From contig JBBHKE010000696.1 of NCBI GenBank assembly GCA_037447655.1, forward strand, positions 250,001 to 314,000: 64,000 nucleotides of DNA, read 5' to 3'. The notes beneath the pieces are model-generated. The model saw only the letters and a list, made by a program, of their open reading frames with translations, ran no database searches and was not told where the DNA came from. Each line of letters begins with the position of its first letter. Position 1 is the stretch's first letter. The position numbers and the translations under genes were made by a program. The stretch is from Zygnema cylindricum (Eukaryota; Streptophyta; Zygnematophyceae; Zygnematales; Zygnemataceae). Below are positions 45,301 through 56,400 of this stretch, piece after piece.

Positions 45301-47023
45301 TCAAGTTTTGCGGGCAAAATCTTATTTGGCGTGTGCGTCGCATCATTCTTTTTATATTCTTACACAATGAATAACATATTGCAGGTAGAGAAGCACGAGT
45401 TGTTGGAGTTCCGTCGAATCGCTGCATTCATTTACAAAATGTCAGGCAGGTGGCGCCAAAGTGTGGCTCTTTCAAAGAAAGACAAGCTGTACAAGGATGC
45501 CATGGAGACTGCCTCGCAGTCAGGGGACAGAGAACTTGCTGAAGAGCTCCTGACATTTTTCATTGATGAGGTAAACGGCGAGGCTTGATAGTGTCTTTGT
45601 TGTCAATCCCTGACATCATTTGGTGTTTCAACGATTTCTTAACTTCTCATCTTAATGAGGGCCGGATTTCTCCTCAGTTTGCTGGGCTTTTAATATCCTG
45701 TCAATTTCGTCTGCTGCAAATGGCTTAGGGTGACAAAGCCCGGATTTCTCACACGTGGGGCTCTTAACTAACGTGAGGTTTCCGTGTTTGATGTGAGGAC
45801 AGGACAAGAAGGAGTGCTTTGCTGCATGTTTATACACATGCTACGATCTCATTCGTCCGGATGTTGCCGTGGAACTCGCGTGGCTCAACAACATGCAGGA
45901 TTTTGTCATGCCTTACATGCTACAGGTTTGTAATTTATTTTTGTTAGTTTGTATAGGATAGGGTAGCCCCTGGTTTGCTTTTTGTTATTTGTTTTTGTCC
46001 TTGGTTGTCTGATTTATGATGAAATCCGTATGTCAAAATGTGAAGTTTTGGAGATATTATGCATCGATTAATTTTTGTGCGTGCACTATCTTAATCTCGT
46101 TTGTTTGGGCATTTTGTTCTTTTGTAGTTTTTGCGTGAATATTCAAGCAAAGTGGACGAACTAGTTAAGGACAAGGAGGCAGCTCAAAAGGAACTGAAAG
46201 CTAAGGCAGCTGAAGAGAAGGAAGTCATTGCCCAAGCGGTACGTCTCCTGTGTTGACTTTTTATCTCGCACTCATATGATCTATAGGACTTCCTTCTTTT
46301 CCCATTAATGGGCATAAGGGCACCGTCTATCACTGCTAGTGTAAAGGAATCACTAGTTTCAGAGTGAGATTAGTTTTCAATTTGGTCTAGGGTTGGGTCA
46401 ATGGCCCTATGGCCATAGCTTCATGGGTTTTCCTTCACATATTTTTGCCAATACGCAAAAGTATTTGTCATTTATAAATCATCAACATGTACTGTTTTTA
46501 CATGCAATTATTTAATCTTTGAATGAGAAGACTGCATTCACTCACATTACGTGTTGTTCTGTAGATTACTGCGAGTAAATTTTTTTCAACAGACCTTGAA
46601 TTGCTAAATTGATACCCATCAATGTAGAGTTTGTGAATTATTAATGTTAATACTTTATTAGAGTCAACTACACTAAGTTATGTTTTGCCACGTGGCTCAG
46701 TATGGGCTATGTATCTAAATAATGTTATTAAGAGTAATTTATGATTTTGGGAAGAAAAAACACTTTCCTTGAATTAGATTGATTAAAGCGATGTGCTGTG
46801 TAATTGGCACTTGCGATCAAATGTTGTATTCCATTTATGGTATCGAATTTGATATTAAATTGAATTCGGAATTTTTTTGTCCTCTGTTTTGCAGAATATG
46901 TACCAGCAGTTGATGCCATTGGCTCTCCCAGCCCCACCAGGAATGGCTGCTCCTGGATTTGACCCCGGTTATGGAGCCGGAGGAATGCCAGCATATGGAA
47001 TGCCTCCTATGGGAGGCTATTAA
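30334..47023 (+). CDS. CHC: Clathrin heavy chain, 31 exons, 1697 residues
   Basis: CHC forms the triskelion legs of clathrin coats on plasma membrane, TGN and endosomes. Exons read from splice sites and protein similarity: 30334-30378, 30701-30905, 31144-31232, 31370-31448, 31596-31733, 31902-32000, 32347-32455, 32676-32754, 33022-33249, 33559-33624, 33788-33904, 34246-34443, 36391-36507, 36788-36934, 37177-37260, 37400-37534, 37664-37726, 37908-38012, 38347-38459, 40351-40603, 41251-41397, 41642-41920, 42345-42429, 42582-43499, 43936-44268, 44536-44688, 44943-45113, 45385-45570, 45803-45925, 46138-46238, 46895-47023. They sum to 5094 nt in one frame. The N-terminal propeller (exons 1-10) is followed by the leg repeats, with [20 protein letters not shown] and NAFSGN-type blocks. 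The C-terminus is [17 protein letters not shown] and ends YGMPPMGGY, the trimerisation/uncoating tail. Arabidopsis CHC is about 1705 residues. All introns are GT..AG. Confidence 0.97.
32922..32982 (+). repeat. Decayed partial duplicate of clathrin exon 9 in intron 8
   Basis: ATTTTGGCAAAATCTCATAT and the following bases match the first 60 bases of exon 9 (33022 onward) at roughly three-quarters identity. A GTAG acceptor-like site comes just before, as in the real exon. It carries stops in the exon frame and is not needed for the protein. Confidence 0.75.
33214..33450 (+). repeat. Tandem duplication across the exon 9 donor site
   Basis: The sequence AATGAGCAAACTATTGTACC, AGTGGACAGGTGA and the following 40 bases occurs from 33214 and again from 33314 (period 100). 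A third, shorter copy has AGTGGACAGGTGAG at 33421. GT donors thus occur at 33250, 33350 and 33430; only the first keeps the clathrin frame directly. Confidence 0.85.
34444..36390 (+). other. Clathrin intron 12 (1947 bp)
   Basis: This is the longest intron. It holds T-rich and mixed sequence with short chance frames on both strands. I see no gene, terminal repeats or tandem array in it. Confidence 0.6.
38810..39270 (+). repeat. 198-bp tandem repeat, 2.3 copies, in clathrin intron 19
   Basis: CCTGATATTGCAGCCTATG starts units at 38810, 39008 and 39206, an exact 198-bp period. The copies are nearly identical, so the duplication is recent. The third copy diverges after GATATGAA at 39270. Each unit carries an acceptor-like TTGCAG followed by a short open frame ([17 protein letters not shown]). 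Confidence 0.9.
39389..40327. mobile_element. 939-bp terminal-inverted-repeat element in clathrin intron 19
   Basis: The ends are TAGTGTTGTGTATCGGTAA and TTTACCGATACACAACACTA, an exact or near-exact 19-bp inverted repeat. Subterminal regions are dense in CGATAAC/ATCGGCGATA motifs. No transposase is seen. The TAGTGTTG end recalls hAT elements, but an 8-bp duplication is not clear (ATTTTATG left, ATATTTAC right). Confidence 0.8.
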
Positions 47024-47848
47024 CAAACTTTTTCACTTTAAAAAAAGGTTTTTTCGAGACAATTTGTGGTTGCTTGGTGTGTATCAGGAAGGCAAAGGCG
47101 CTGGTTAATGTCTCTCTCTCTCTCAACTTGTCGGTTAGGCAGATAACAGACCAGGGTTAAGTCATTTTGGTGACTAACGAGTGCTTTACTGGCAGTAGAT
47201 ATTGTGTCCTCTAGTAGCGAGAGTTTGAACGGCAATGGTAGGTCTTAAATTCTTTTTGGCCATATTTACTATGGCAAGGTAGTGTGGTGTAGACCGTGTG
47301 CACGGTTTGAAAATTTCTGTTGTGGCCAATTTTGTATTAGCGTTTTTTTTTTTTAGGAAGTAACTTTTTCTTCAAGTCCTACAACCATGGGTGTTATTTT
47401 GACTCGTCCATGGTGGTAGAATGACTGCAGATTACTAATACTGGCGCACATAGATGTTGGAAAATAACTGTTATATGGTCGATGGTGCAGTTTAGTTGCC
47501 ATTTGTTGAAAGGAAAGCTCTGATTTTTTGGCTGAAGTGACAATTATTTGTGCTAACTGTTTTTTTGTGTACCTTGTGTCTATTTTTTATTTTATTTTTA
47601 TGTTTTCACCGTTGGGCTCCTGGTTTTCCTGATCTGTTGCTTGTTTTTTCTTAAGTATTTCTACACATTTTTTTGCCGATTGTGATGTTTATGTTTTCTC
47701 ATATGTATGGACAAGCGGCTGTCCCTTTATTACTCAGATTGTTTAACAAATTTAATTAATATGTTTATTATGGTTGGCCTATTATTTTATGGCAAAAGTT
47801 TACAGGCCTGGTATACCTTGTGATGTAGCTTCTGTAAATAATCAAGGG
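47024..47848 (+). other. Clathrin 3' UTR and downstream spacer
   Basis: T-rich sequence typical of a plant 3' UTR, with a CT repeat at 47110-47125. The polyadenylation site is not resolved. A TAATCAAGG near 47840 resembles TTAATCAGGAAGG near 49598 across the LINE and may be its target duplication. Confidence 0.4.
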
Positions 47849-49590
47849 GCAGGATAAATTTAGAAGCACGATGGTAAACCATCCGAGTCCGGGGGTACAA
47901 AAGGGGAGGCATGGCCAACACATAAAAACTACCAGGGCAATAAAACTAAAGAGAGCAATGGGAACAACAACAAGGCAAATAAAAGCACACAAACCCAAAA
48001 TCAAAAGCCTGGCAACACACAAATCCAAAACCACAACTTTAACACCAACTCAATTATCTATCTATGAAAAGCAACCCCGTAAGTCCCCCCAACCCTGGGG
48101 AGCACGATGAGGGAAGTCCGGAACACGGCGACGATCCATAACCGAGATAGCCGATCGGAGGAGAATAGAAGCCTGCACTCGCTGTAAAGCCACAGATAAG
48201 CGTTGACGATAAAAAGATGTAAGGACCGAAGGAGGAGGGCTCCCAGGTCCTCGGCGCTCGAAAGCACGTCGAGCGCAAGTTCGGAGAAACTGGTCCATTG
48301 CAACACCCACACAACCAAAGATCTCGACCGCCATCGGAATAAAGTCGTCCATAGGGTCCCTGTGAGCATAATCACGCTCCTTCGCCTTAGCGGCATCACG
48401 AGCCGCCACCCCAACATTTCGAGCCGCCCGTCCAACAACCGTAGCCGAAGAAGGGTTTGCCAAAACAATATCACCGAAAATGCGACGGGCACCATCAAGC
48501 AAAACAACATCGATCCGACGTGATGGAATAATGTGAGAAACCTCCCGACGCACAGAAAAGCCCCCCTCCGAAGCGATAGTCGCAACAACGTCGCGAATAG
48601 TGTCGTGCGCCTGGATCAAATCCCCCCCATGGGAGCAACGAAGCAGATGGACACCATCGGGCGCCAAAACACGACCACATGCACAAACAAGAGAGCCAAG
48701 TAAAGGAGGATGGGGGAGGCCAAGGCGAAATCGAAGGGCGGTGGTGAATTGAGCAGGTGAGAATCGGAGAGTGGACAAAATAGGTGTAGCCAAAAGCCAA
48801 GATCCAGAACCTGGTCCACCACAAGAGAGAAGACGGGCACGCGAAGAATCAGAGGGAAGCGCCTTAAGAAGGTCAGATTTAATGGCGGCGACAACCCGAT
48901 CGGAAATTGATTCCTGGACACACTCAGCGGAGGTGGTAACCAAGGTGGAGAAAATCGACATATCCACTAGGGCATGGGGAGGAAGAGAACGTGATGCGTC
49001 CAATAGAGTCCGCTGGAACGCTAACACACCGTCTGAAACGCGGGGGACAACAATAGCTAGATCAGGGGTGTCCCCAGCCAAAAAAGGGGAAACAAGGGTA
49101 GATGCAATAAGACACCAACTTCCCAAATAGGCAGCGGGAGCAACACGAGCAGTCGATAATAGACCCAACCCTCCGACAGATACAAGGAGGGAAGCCTGAA
49201 TGCGGGCTGAGGGCCCGGACTCGCGATCCAATGCCCTACGACCTAAAAGAGTGTGGAGGACGTCCATGAGGCGATCGTCAAATGCCGCAAGAGAGGAGAC
49301 GAACGTCGAGGTGGGAGGGGAAGTACGAGTGAGGTAAGAAGGGCGATGGGGAAAACACCTGGTTAACATAGCAAAAGCCACTTGGGGATCGTGAAGGTGA
49401 GGAAGGTCGTCCACCTGGGCCGAATCTGTCTGTAAAGCATCATGAAGGAATTGGGTCACGAAAGTATCCGAACCAAGGGGGCAACCTAGCACACGAATGC
49501 CATCGGAAGGAGAAGGGGTTTGAAAACCAAGAGGGGGGGTAAAGGAAGGTGAAGGCTTTATGTTAAGCCATGACCATGAGTTTTCCACAT
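47849..49590 (-). mobile_element. 5'-truncated LINE copy with C-terminal endonuclease-like region
   Basis: The 3' end is at 47849 (GCAGGATAAA on the plus strand), with the hairpin GATGGTTTACCATC 22 bases inside. The 5' end is near 49590, where the coding frame begins mid-protein. The same 3' UTR and C-terminus occur in the fragment at 23707-24356. Confidence 0.88.
48062..49588 (-). CDS. LINE polyprotein C-terminal part (508 codons): post-RT region, zinc-finger-like motif and RLE-like endonuclease
   Basis: The frame is open over 508 codons, but the RT palm is absent: it begins after the catalytic core at GIRVLGCPLGSDTFVTQFL. Further on it has a Cys/His cluster CACGRVLAPDGVHLLRCSHG, then RIDVVLLDGARRIFGDIVL followed by AKAKERDY. 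The pattern R/P-D-V ... D-V/I ... K..Y resembles the restriction-like endonuclease (RLE) that follows the zinc finger in R2-group LINEs. The assignment to an RLE type is inferred from motif order. Stops are lacking, which suggests a recent insertion. Confidence 0.7.
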   Translation of the reverse strand: MENSWSWLNIKPSPSFTPPLGFQTPSPSDGIRVLGCPLGSDTFVTQFLHDALQTDSAQVDDLPHLHDPQVAFAMLTRCFPHRPSYLTRTSPPTSTFVSSLAAFDDRLMDVLHTLLGRRALDRESGPSARIQASLLVSVGGLGLLSTARVAPAAYLGSWCLIASTLVSPFLAGDTPDLAIVVPRVSDGVLAFQRTLLDASRSLPPHALVDMSIFSTLVTTSAECVQESISDRVVAAIKSDLLKALPSDSSRARLLSCGGPGSGSWLLATPILSTLRFSPAQFTTALRFRLGLPHPPLLGSLVCACGRVLAPDGVHLLRCSHGGDLIQAHDTIRDVVATIASEGGFSVRREVSHIIPSRRIDVVLLDGARRIFGDIVLANPSSATVVGRAARNVGVAARDAAKAKERDYAHRDPMDDFIPMAVEIFGCVGVAMDQFLRTCARRAFERRGPGSPPPSVLTSFYRQRLSVALQRVQASILLRSAISVMDRRRVPDFPHRAPQGWGDLRGCFS

Positions 49591-51137
49591 TTGCAGTTAA
49601 TCAGGAAGGTCTGAATAGACTTCTTGGTACCACGTTGTCGCTCATGGACTGTCATGTAGTTATGGTTTTAAACCCGGTTAATATCTATTTTTAGTGCTAA
49701 ATCAATCTATTGGAGAAGGCTCACAAAATTTATAAGAGATATCAGAATATCGTTAAACTCAGCTCCAGCATGCGGAGGCATCCGATGAAGAAATTGTTGT
49801 TAGATGCTATTTTTGACAATAATTGTTTAAAGCTGCTGAGCACTGTTGCTTGACATAAGTGTTTGCGGCAGATACTGTGCACTTCAACAAAGTAATGTCA
49901 GTTATTCACCTTTGTCATTGGGATATCTTCTAACTACTGCTTTGAATCGGCGCATGTCGGTAAGCGATTTATCGGTAGCCATCGCGAGGTGTTGCACACC
50001 GATGTGGACAGAACCTTCCTGGATATGCAAACAGCAAAGAAAAATATGCGCAGTTCGAAAAATATGTGCTACAAGGCTCGTCAGATATTGCCAAGCGGTT
50101 GTACTTCCAGTACACCCTCTATCGTTATTAGTGTTCATGTTTTTCTTTGCCACGTAAAACATCTTTACTCTGTACACATTTGTCAGATTTGGGATTTGAC
50201 GGTTGCGATTGAAAGCCAAGATCCCCACCTTCCGATTGGCGATCTCTATGTGAAAATCGGACAAGTGTGTACAAAGAAATGATGTTTTAAGTGGCGAAAA
50301 ACTCATTAACACTCATAGCGATACACGGCGTAGTTTAGGGTTGTGTACCTCACATGGGGTGCCGATAATGTGGTCTGCCGTTGTGTGCATGGGAGGTGAC
50401 TTCCATAGAATAGAAGGATGGAAGGTGATTTTAATAGAATCGACGGATGGAGGTGATTTCCACACAATGACATAAAGGAGGTAATTTCCACATAATCTTT
50501 TATATTCAATTTCTATAGGTTTCCTATCGATTTCGTATAAACCTTAAAGACATTAAAATTTAGTGATATAAACTCTCCGAAATTTTGCTTAATTTAACTT
50601 TTACAAGAAGGAAAAGAGTATCCATATTGCGATCATTGGATAAGGAAAAAAGCTCCCTTTATTTTTATCACATTTCCAATGGAAAGGGAAAAAACAATTA
50701 GCAGTTTTATTTGTTATAAGAAAACACCATTGAAACACTATTTCTTTGTTTTAACAGTTAAAGAGTAAAAAACAAAAATGGATACACATTAACAATGTAG
50801 ACTAAGATGAATATAACTGCAATTTAATTCAGCATTTTTTTCACTTTTAGAGGAAAATAGACTTTACCAGAAACCAACTAGATTCCAAAATATATTTTAA
50901 CTATTTTTTTGGTCTGCCAATGCACACTACAAAGTACAGAAAACAACCTTAAGAAATTAAGAAACAAGTTTAAGAAATTACCATTTTTTAAAATGGAAAA
51001 TTTGGAAAAATAAAAAATAAACACCGGAAGGCACAATGATTCATTTGTAACGGAAGCCTTTTTTTTATTTATTCTTTAATTGAAAAAAGAGAACAAATGG
51101 TACTTTTTCACATCGAAAATGCGCGAAACTCCAGGAG

Positions 51138-51176
<39 letters not shown>

Positions 51177-52109
51177 ATCCCAAGTGGAAAAAGGATGAAG
51201 TCGTTTCAATAACCATAAAGCAAAACAACATTTGTAAGTTTAAACAAGTTAAAGTATAAGTAATTGTTAATCTGCACAAAATATGAATATGAAACTGAAA
51301 TCACATAAACAAAGTATCGTAAATAAAACTCTCTCGTTGGAAGAGGGTTTTTCTTTGTTAACGAGATTATCATCTGCATAAAACTCCAAATTTGTACCAA
51401 ATCTACAAAAAATCTAAAAGAAAAAAAGAAAGTCCATTTTTTTGTACCAAATCTACAAGCTAAAAATATAAAAAAAGGAAAAATAACAAAAAGAAAAAAA
51501 AAAAAAGAAGGGAAAAACTTTCTACCTACTCAAAAATCCTTACTTTTTCCCTACTTGGAAAGGTCCACACTATTTACAGTGCCCTCGAGTACGTTTTAAG
51601 AGAGATAAAAATTAAAAAGAGGAAGAGAGGGAGAGGGAGAGAGAGAGACAGAGAACATGTCATATGATGATATGAACACCAGACGAATACTTCACGTGAG
51701 AACGAATAAAGTCATTCGAAAAATTCGTTCGCGGGCGATTTTTTAAACGAATATCCTTTCCCGAGCACGCGCCGACTTCTTATACTACATTATGGCCGTT
51801 ACACTAATTGACGTTCTATAATCCTTTTCCATGCTCTGCCATTCCGTTCCGTTCCGTCACTTCTCGTTCCGTTCCGTCGGGACGCGTTTTGTGACGTTAC
51901 TTATCGTTTCGTGACGTTACGTATTGTTTCGTCACGTCGAGTCACCTCAATCTCCAATCTAAAATTGATTATGTACCAGAATCCGTACAGCCTTCCGTAC
52001 ATATCCAGGTTTACACGCGACTACACGCCGACTTCATCATCCCTTCAGCCTCTCCGGATGTGTACGACTTCGTACGATCTGGTCCGTACGAATTTAAATT
52101 TCCGTACGA
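49591..52109. other. Intergenic AT-rich DNA
   Basis: No gene is supported. A run of 37 A residues lies at 51138-51174, and ACTCATAGCGATACACGGCGTAG near 50316 resembles a TA-MITE end. From about 51800 the sequence becomes dense in CGTAC and CGTTCC motifs, running into the 3' region of the bZIP gene. Confidence 0.4.
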
Positions 52110-53436
52110 TTACGCTACGAAAACCTCCCCGCGTCCGTACGGTACGGTTCCCGCCCCCGAGTCCAGACACTCCAGCCACCCGCCGACATCCAATTCGCCG
52201 ACTTCCGTCAAATATTCACCTCCGGCCGTCAGATTTTCCCCGCCGGCCGGCTTCCAGCCGTCAAAAAGTCCCAATTCCAAAAGGGATCGTTTCCCCTTCG
52301 ACAAAAAATTACCGGCCGGCCGTTTCTCTTTCCCGCTCTCCGTCAAATCAGCTTGCTTCCTTTTCACACCGGAAACTGCCACGTGGACCTCTCCGCCTTC
52401 TTTCACAACCACTCCCTTCTTCTCTTCCCCTCCTCCTCTTACCTCCCTCTTCTTATCTTCCCCCGTCCTCTCTCCTCCTCTCTCTCCTCCTCTCTCTCCT
52501 CCCCTCTCTCCTCCCCTCTCTCCTCCCCTCTCTCCTCCTCTCTCTACCCTCTCTCTCCCTCTCCCTCCCTCCACCCCAGATCCCCTATCCCTGCTGGCCC
52601 TCAAGCCCTTAACCTCGGCCTGGAGCTGCGCCATCTCAGATCTCAGCCGTTGATTCTCCTCGCTCGCCTTCCGAGCTTGGTCGGTGGCATCCCGGAATTT
52701 CCGGAATAGGGCGGCATGTTCCACTCTCAGGGCGGCCGCCTGTCTCTCCAAAGCCCCCAGGCGCTCCTGCCGCCTCTGCCGCGACCGCTTCGCGGAAGCT
52801 CTATTAGAAAGCATCCTGCAAAACGACAAAAATAAAAAAAAAAACGCCAACAGAAAAACGGTCCAGCGTCAGTTATACGCAACGGAATTTCGATTTTTGA
52901 AACGTGGGTATTTTCTTGAACCCGCTTTCGGAAGTGGGTTTTGAAAAAGAAACGGTAATATTATTTGTTACTAATAATATTAGTGTTATTATTATTATTG
53001 TTATTGTTATTGTTGTTGTTGTTTTTTGGTTTTGTAATCGGGGGTGGAGGGAAGGAGAGGGAGAGGTTTTCTACCTGCGTAACCGTTTGGGATCCTGTAC
53101 GGCTTGCTCTCCTCCGTCCTCGTCCGTTCCTTCTGCGCTGTCAGTTCTTTGTCTCATTCGGTCGCTGACGTCATCACCGGCATGGTCGCAGGGCGAATCC
53201 CGGGTGTCTGTCGCGGCGTGACACGTGTCACACGAGTCGAGAACCGACGCGGAAGCATCCTCGGCCGCGGGGGAGAGCTGAGGCGGCAGCATGTTCACCA
53301 GCCACTGTTCGAGTTCGGTCACACGTGTGGAGGGATGCGGCCAGAGGCCGGTGGCTGGTGGGGAAGAGAGGATAGGGTTGTCAACCGCAGAAGACACGTG
53401 CCAAGCACTAGGTCCAAAATGGGGAGCCATGGACAT
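52110..53436 (-). CDS. bZIP transcription factor (group C-like), two exons, 355 residues
   Basis: Exon 1 is 53436-53075 and exon 2 is 52815-52110, with a GT..AG intron in consistent phase (1068 nt). The intron falls inside the basic region, which reads KRLRR|MLSNRASAKRSRQRRQ. The leucine zipper follows (LGALERQAAALRVEHAALF...RLRSEMAQLQAEV). The KRxRRMLSNR basic region and the zipper spacing resemble plant group C (Opaque-2/CPRF2-like) factors. Exon 1 has an acidic Ser/Thr-rich activation-like region. Exon 2 has a run of six ERGG repeats (12-bp period) and a basic KRKQ patch. The product should act in the nucleus on ACGT-core DNA sites. Confidence 0.9.
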
Positions 53437-53519
53437 CCACTAACGACAAAATTCGGGAAAATGAGAGAAGGATAGAAGAAAACGATGAAAGTGAAATTAA
53501 CAAAAACAGGGAAGTGAAA

Positions 53520-53760
53520 AGGTAGGTGGAAGAGGAGGAGGTGAGGGAAGGGAAAAAGAGAGGGGAAAAAGAGAGGGGAAAAAGAGAGGGGGAAAAGAGA
53601 GGGGAAAAAGAGAGGGGGAAAAGAGAGGGGGAAAAGAGAGGGGGAAAGCGAGAGCGGAGATGGAGGAGAGAGGAAGGGAAGAAGTGAAGGGAGGGAAGAA
53701 GGGAGGGAAGAAGGGAGGGGAAGAAGGTAGGGAAGATGTGAAGGGAGGGAAGAAGTGGAG
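53520..53760 (+). repeat. GA-rich minisatellite upstream of the bZIP start
   Basis: Repeats of the type AGAGAGGGG(A)AAA with about 12-17-bp units, followed by GAAGGGAGGGAAGAAGG units. It is a CT-rich leader or promoter tract on the transcribed strand of the bZIP gene. Confidence 0.85.
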
Positions 53761-55596
53761 CGTGAGATTTGCTTGATTGAGATTGTATAAATAATATTTT
53801 GTGGATCCAAATCCTGCGTCTGGTTGGTCGGAGGCGTGCGCCTACAAGTGCGAAGCGAGGCTGATCGGAGAGGCGTATGGGGGACACGTGCCGTAAAGGT
53901 ACATGCCAGCTGGAAAGCGCTCATTGGATGGCAATCGTACAGACGAGGAAATTTTGGCGGCATCAAAAAAATAAATTCCGATATAATACGACAAGATACG
54001 GAATCGTGCACGTGAGAAATTTGTGCGGATTGGACAGAGTACAGTGGAACGTACGGAAAGGAAAGTAATGTCGACGTACGGCACTGTCAAGTCTAGATAT
54101 GCTACAGTACTGTACTGTACTGTACAGAGCAGAAGAGCCAATGGGAGTGGCAGAGACAGTTTAGGGTTACGGGGAGTCTAGGTATGTTTTGTAGGCTTTT
54201 TTGTCGTTAGCGAAGTGAAGGTCATCGTTTTTGAAAAGTCTAGACTTACGAGCGGCAAATGCGGTAAAGTACGGTTTTCGTCCGGGAAAAAAAAAAATGG
54301 ACGGGTCTAAAGGGGGTATTGCTTTGTCGTTAAGATAGTGTAAAGGTATGACGGTCAGAAAATAGAATGGAAAAACAAATAAGAGGAGGAGGAAGGTTTA
54401 ATCGAGAAAAGACGTGAAAAAAAAAGTGAAACGTCTTTGTCCTACATTGGACGGACAAGATTGGCGGACGCTTTTATATCTTTACATGAGAAAAGCACTA
54501 CCGTAGAAAGGATCATCTCTATTTTGCTTACATTGGACAACACTTTTATTTTTTTAAGTCAAAAATGTTAAAAAATAAGGTACATTTTTCTTTTCCTTTT
54601 TTTTTTCCGCCAATGGTACAGTACTGTACTGTACTATTTAGGGCTCGGCTCCCATTGGGCCAATTACCGGCTCATAAAAAGGACGCTTTGAAATATTCGA
54701 TGACCCGGCAAAAAAAGATCTGCGAAAGCTAATTAATTGAGATAGCCGCGGAAAATCCGTTGAACCTCTTATATTGTTACACGTGTAAAAGGTGAGATGA
54801 AAAAAAATCCACAGAAACTGCCCGTTGTAAACTTAATTAGGCGTCGGAAAAGGAAATCGATTCGTCCAATTTGGAAGTTGATCCGAAAAAAAAAGTGAGA
54901 CTTTAAAAAAGCCGCGATTAACGGTTTTCACATACTTTTTTGCTCTCACCGATTTTCCTTTTCCATGTATGTGTATATGCCACGTGGCGTATCAGGAATG
55001 GCGACTGTTACGAACCTCCTGCACCCGGTCCCTTGGAAAAATTCACGGGGTTAGGGGGGGGGGGGGGGGGGGAGGTAGTTTCTGTCTCCTGACGCTTTCC
55101 AACTGACCGTACGGCTTCTGCCATGGCCAGCCTGCCGCTATAATTAAAGGGACTGGATGGCACGTGACTAAATAGTTGTTATGACGTCACTGGCGGCGCG
55201 CATGCGAAAACGAGAAGATATTTCTGACAGATACTTGCGAGCGCAGCCAACCGCAGAGATTCGTGACGATGCGTTTATCTACACGCCTGCAAAGCTGGTT
55301 TGGATTTTTTCAGCCACAATTATTAGGGAAAAGTACGACCGTACGAACATTTTTTTTAACTTTTTTTTTTGGCGGCGGGCTGCACGTTGCGCTTCTGCAG
55401 AAAAAATCTGAAATTAAAGTGGATTATCGAATTATCATACAGTTACATGGTACGGCAGCTGAGAAAATTAGTGACGCTACACCGCCCTCCGCTATTGGCC
55501 GTCAGGCAATGTTTCGGCATTTCGGGACGTTTTACACGATGTCGCACTAGATAGCCATTTACAATTTGCCACGTGGCTTAAGACAACAAAATGAAA
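53761..55596 (-). promoter_or_regulatory. bZIP upstream region rich in CACGTG and GTAC motifs
   Basis: CACGTG cores occur at 53885, 54009, 54782, 54981, 55161 and 55570, and within the first exon at 53395 and 53222. An alternating CTACAGTACTGTACTGTACT motif lies at about 54102-54127 and a related one at 54617-54640. A run of 19 G lies at 55054-55072. No second gene is supported here. CACGTG is a classic bZIP-binding core, so self-regulation is possible but unproven. Confidence 0.45.
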
Positions 55597-55714
55597 TAAG
55601 GGTACATCCCCATGTAAGCGATACTTTGAAAAAGTACTTTGGACTGTAGTGAAGTGTTCCGTACTACTTTGAAAAGCGTCCCTATGTGCTTAAATAGAAA
55701 GAAATATTTTATTA

Positions 55715-56262
55715 CATAGTTCAAAAGTAGGCGTTTTTATGGTAGGCCTTTGGTAGGTGCACAAAACTTGGCACTAAACTCACGTAGAGTAGGCATACTG
55801 TATGGGTGTGTGCTGTGGACACTTTTGTACGGACGTAAAAAATCTGACGTATGATCATAGTTCAGCGCACGCCGACGGACGAAATTTTTTAGCGAACTAA
55901 AACACGCGGACGTTCAAATTTGCAGACGCTAATATGACAGATAGTTCTTTCGTAAGTTGTGTTATGGGCTTTTCATGTGATCTTCTTAGATCGCAACTTT
56001 GATCAAAGACCGTCCGATCGTCTAAATCTGACGGTTTAAAAAAGTTTTACCTCAAAACTCACAGAAATTATTATTTTTGTCCCTTTTTTTTTCAAAATTT
56101 AGACAATACGTTTAATTCTCTATCGATCGATGTGCAACTCAACCCTGTAACTAGTTTTTTCCATTTTTCGACCAATACAATATGGGTCTTAAGGGCATAT
56201 TGTATGTTTTGCATACAATAGGCATATTGTATGGGCCTACTTTCACCTACTTTTGAACTATG
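55715..56262 (+). mobile_element. hAT-like MITE with perfect 8-bp target duplication
   Basis: It begins CATAGTTCAAAAGTAGGCG and ends CACCTACTTTTGAACTATG. TTTTATTA flanks it exactly on both sides (55707-55714 and 56263-56270). It is 548 bp, non-coding and related to copies A and B at 11.4-12.2 kb. Confidence 0.9.
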
Positions 56263-56400
56263 TTTTATTATGAAAAACGCGATGGTTAAACCATCAAAGT
56301 ACAAAACATGATTGAAAAGGAAAATTGTTTACTACCATTAAAGGCTAGAATTGTAAATCCAAAAGTACGTACAAAAATTGTACATGCTAACCAACACTAA

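Noticed and set aside
51138-51174. Poly-A tail of a retrogene
   Set aside because: No retrogene or LINE/SINE body is recognised on either side, so it stays an unexplained A-tract.
52353-52709. Plus-strand ORFs over the bZIP gene
   Set aside because: Shadows of exon 2; the ERGG repeat gives Ser/Pro-rich frames on the other strand.
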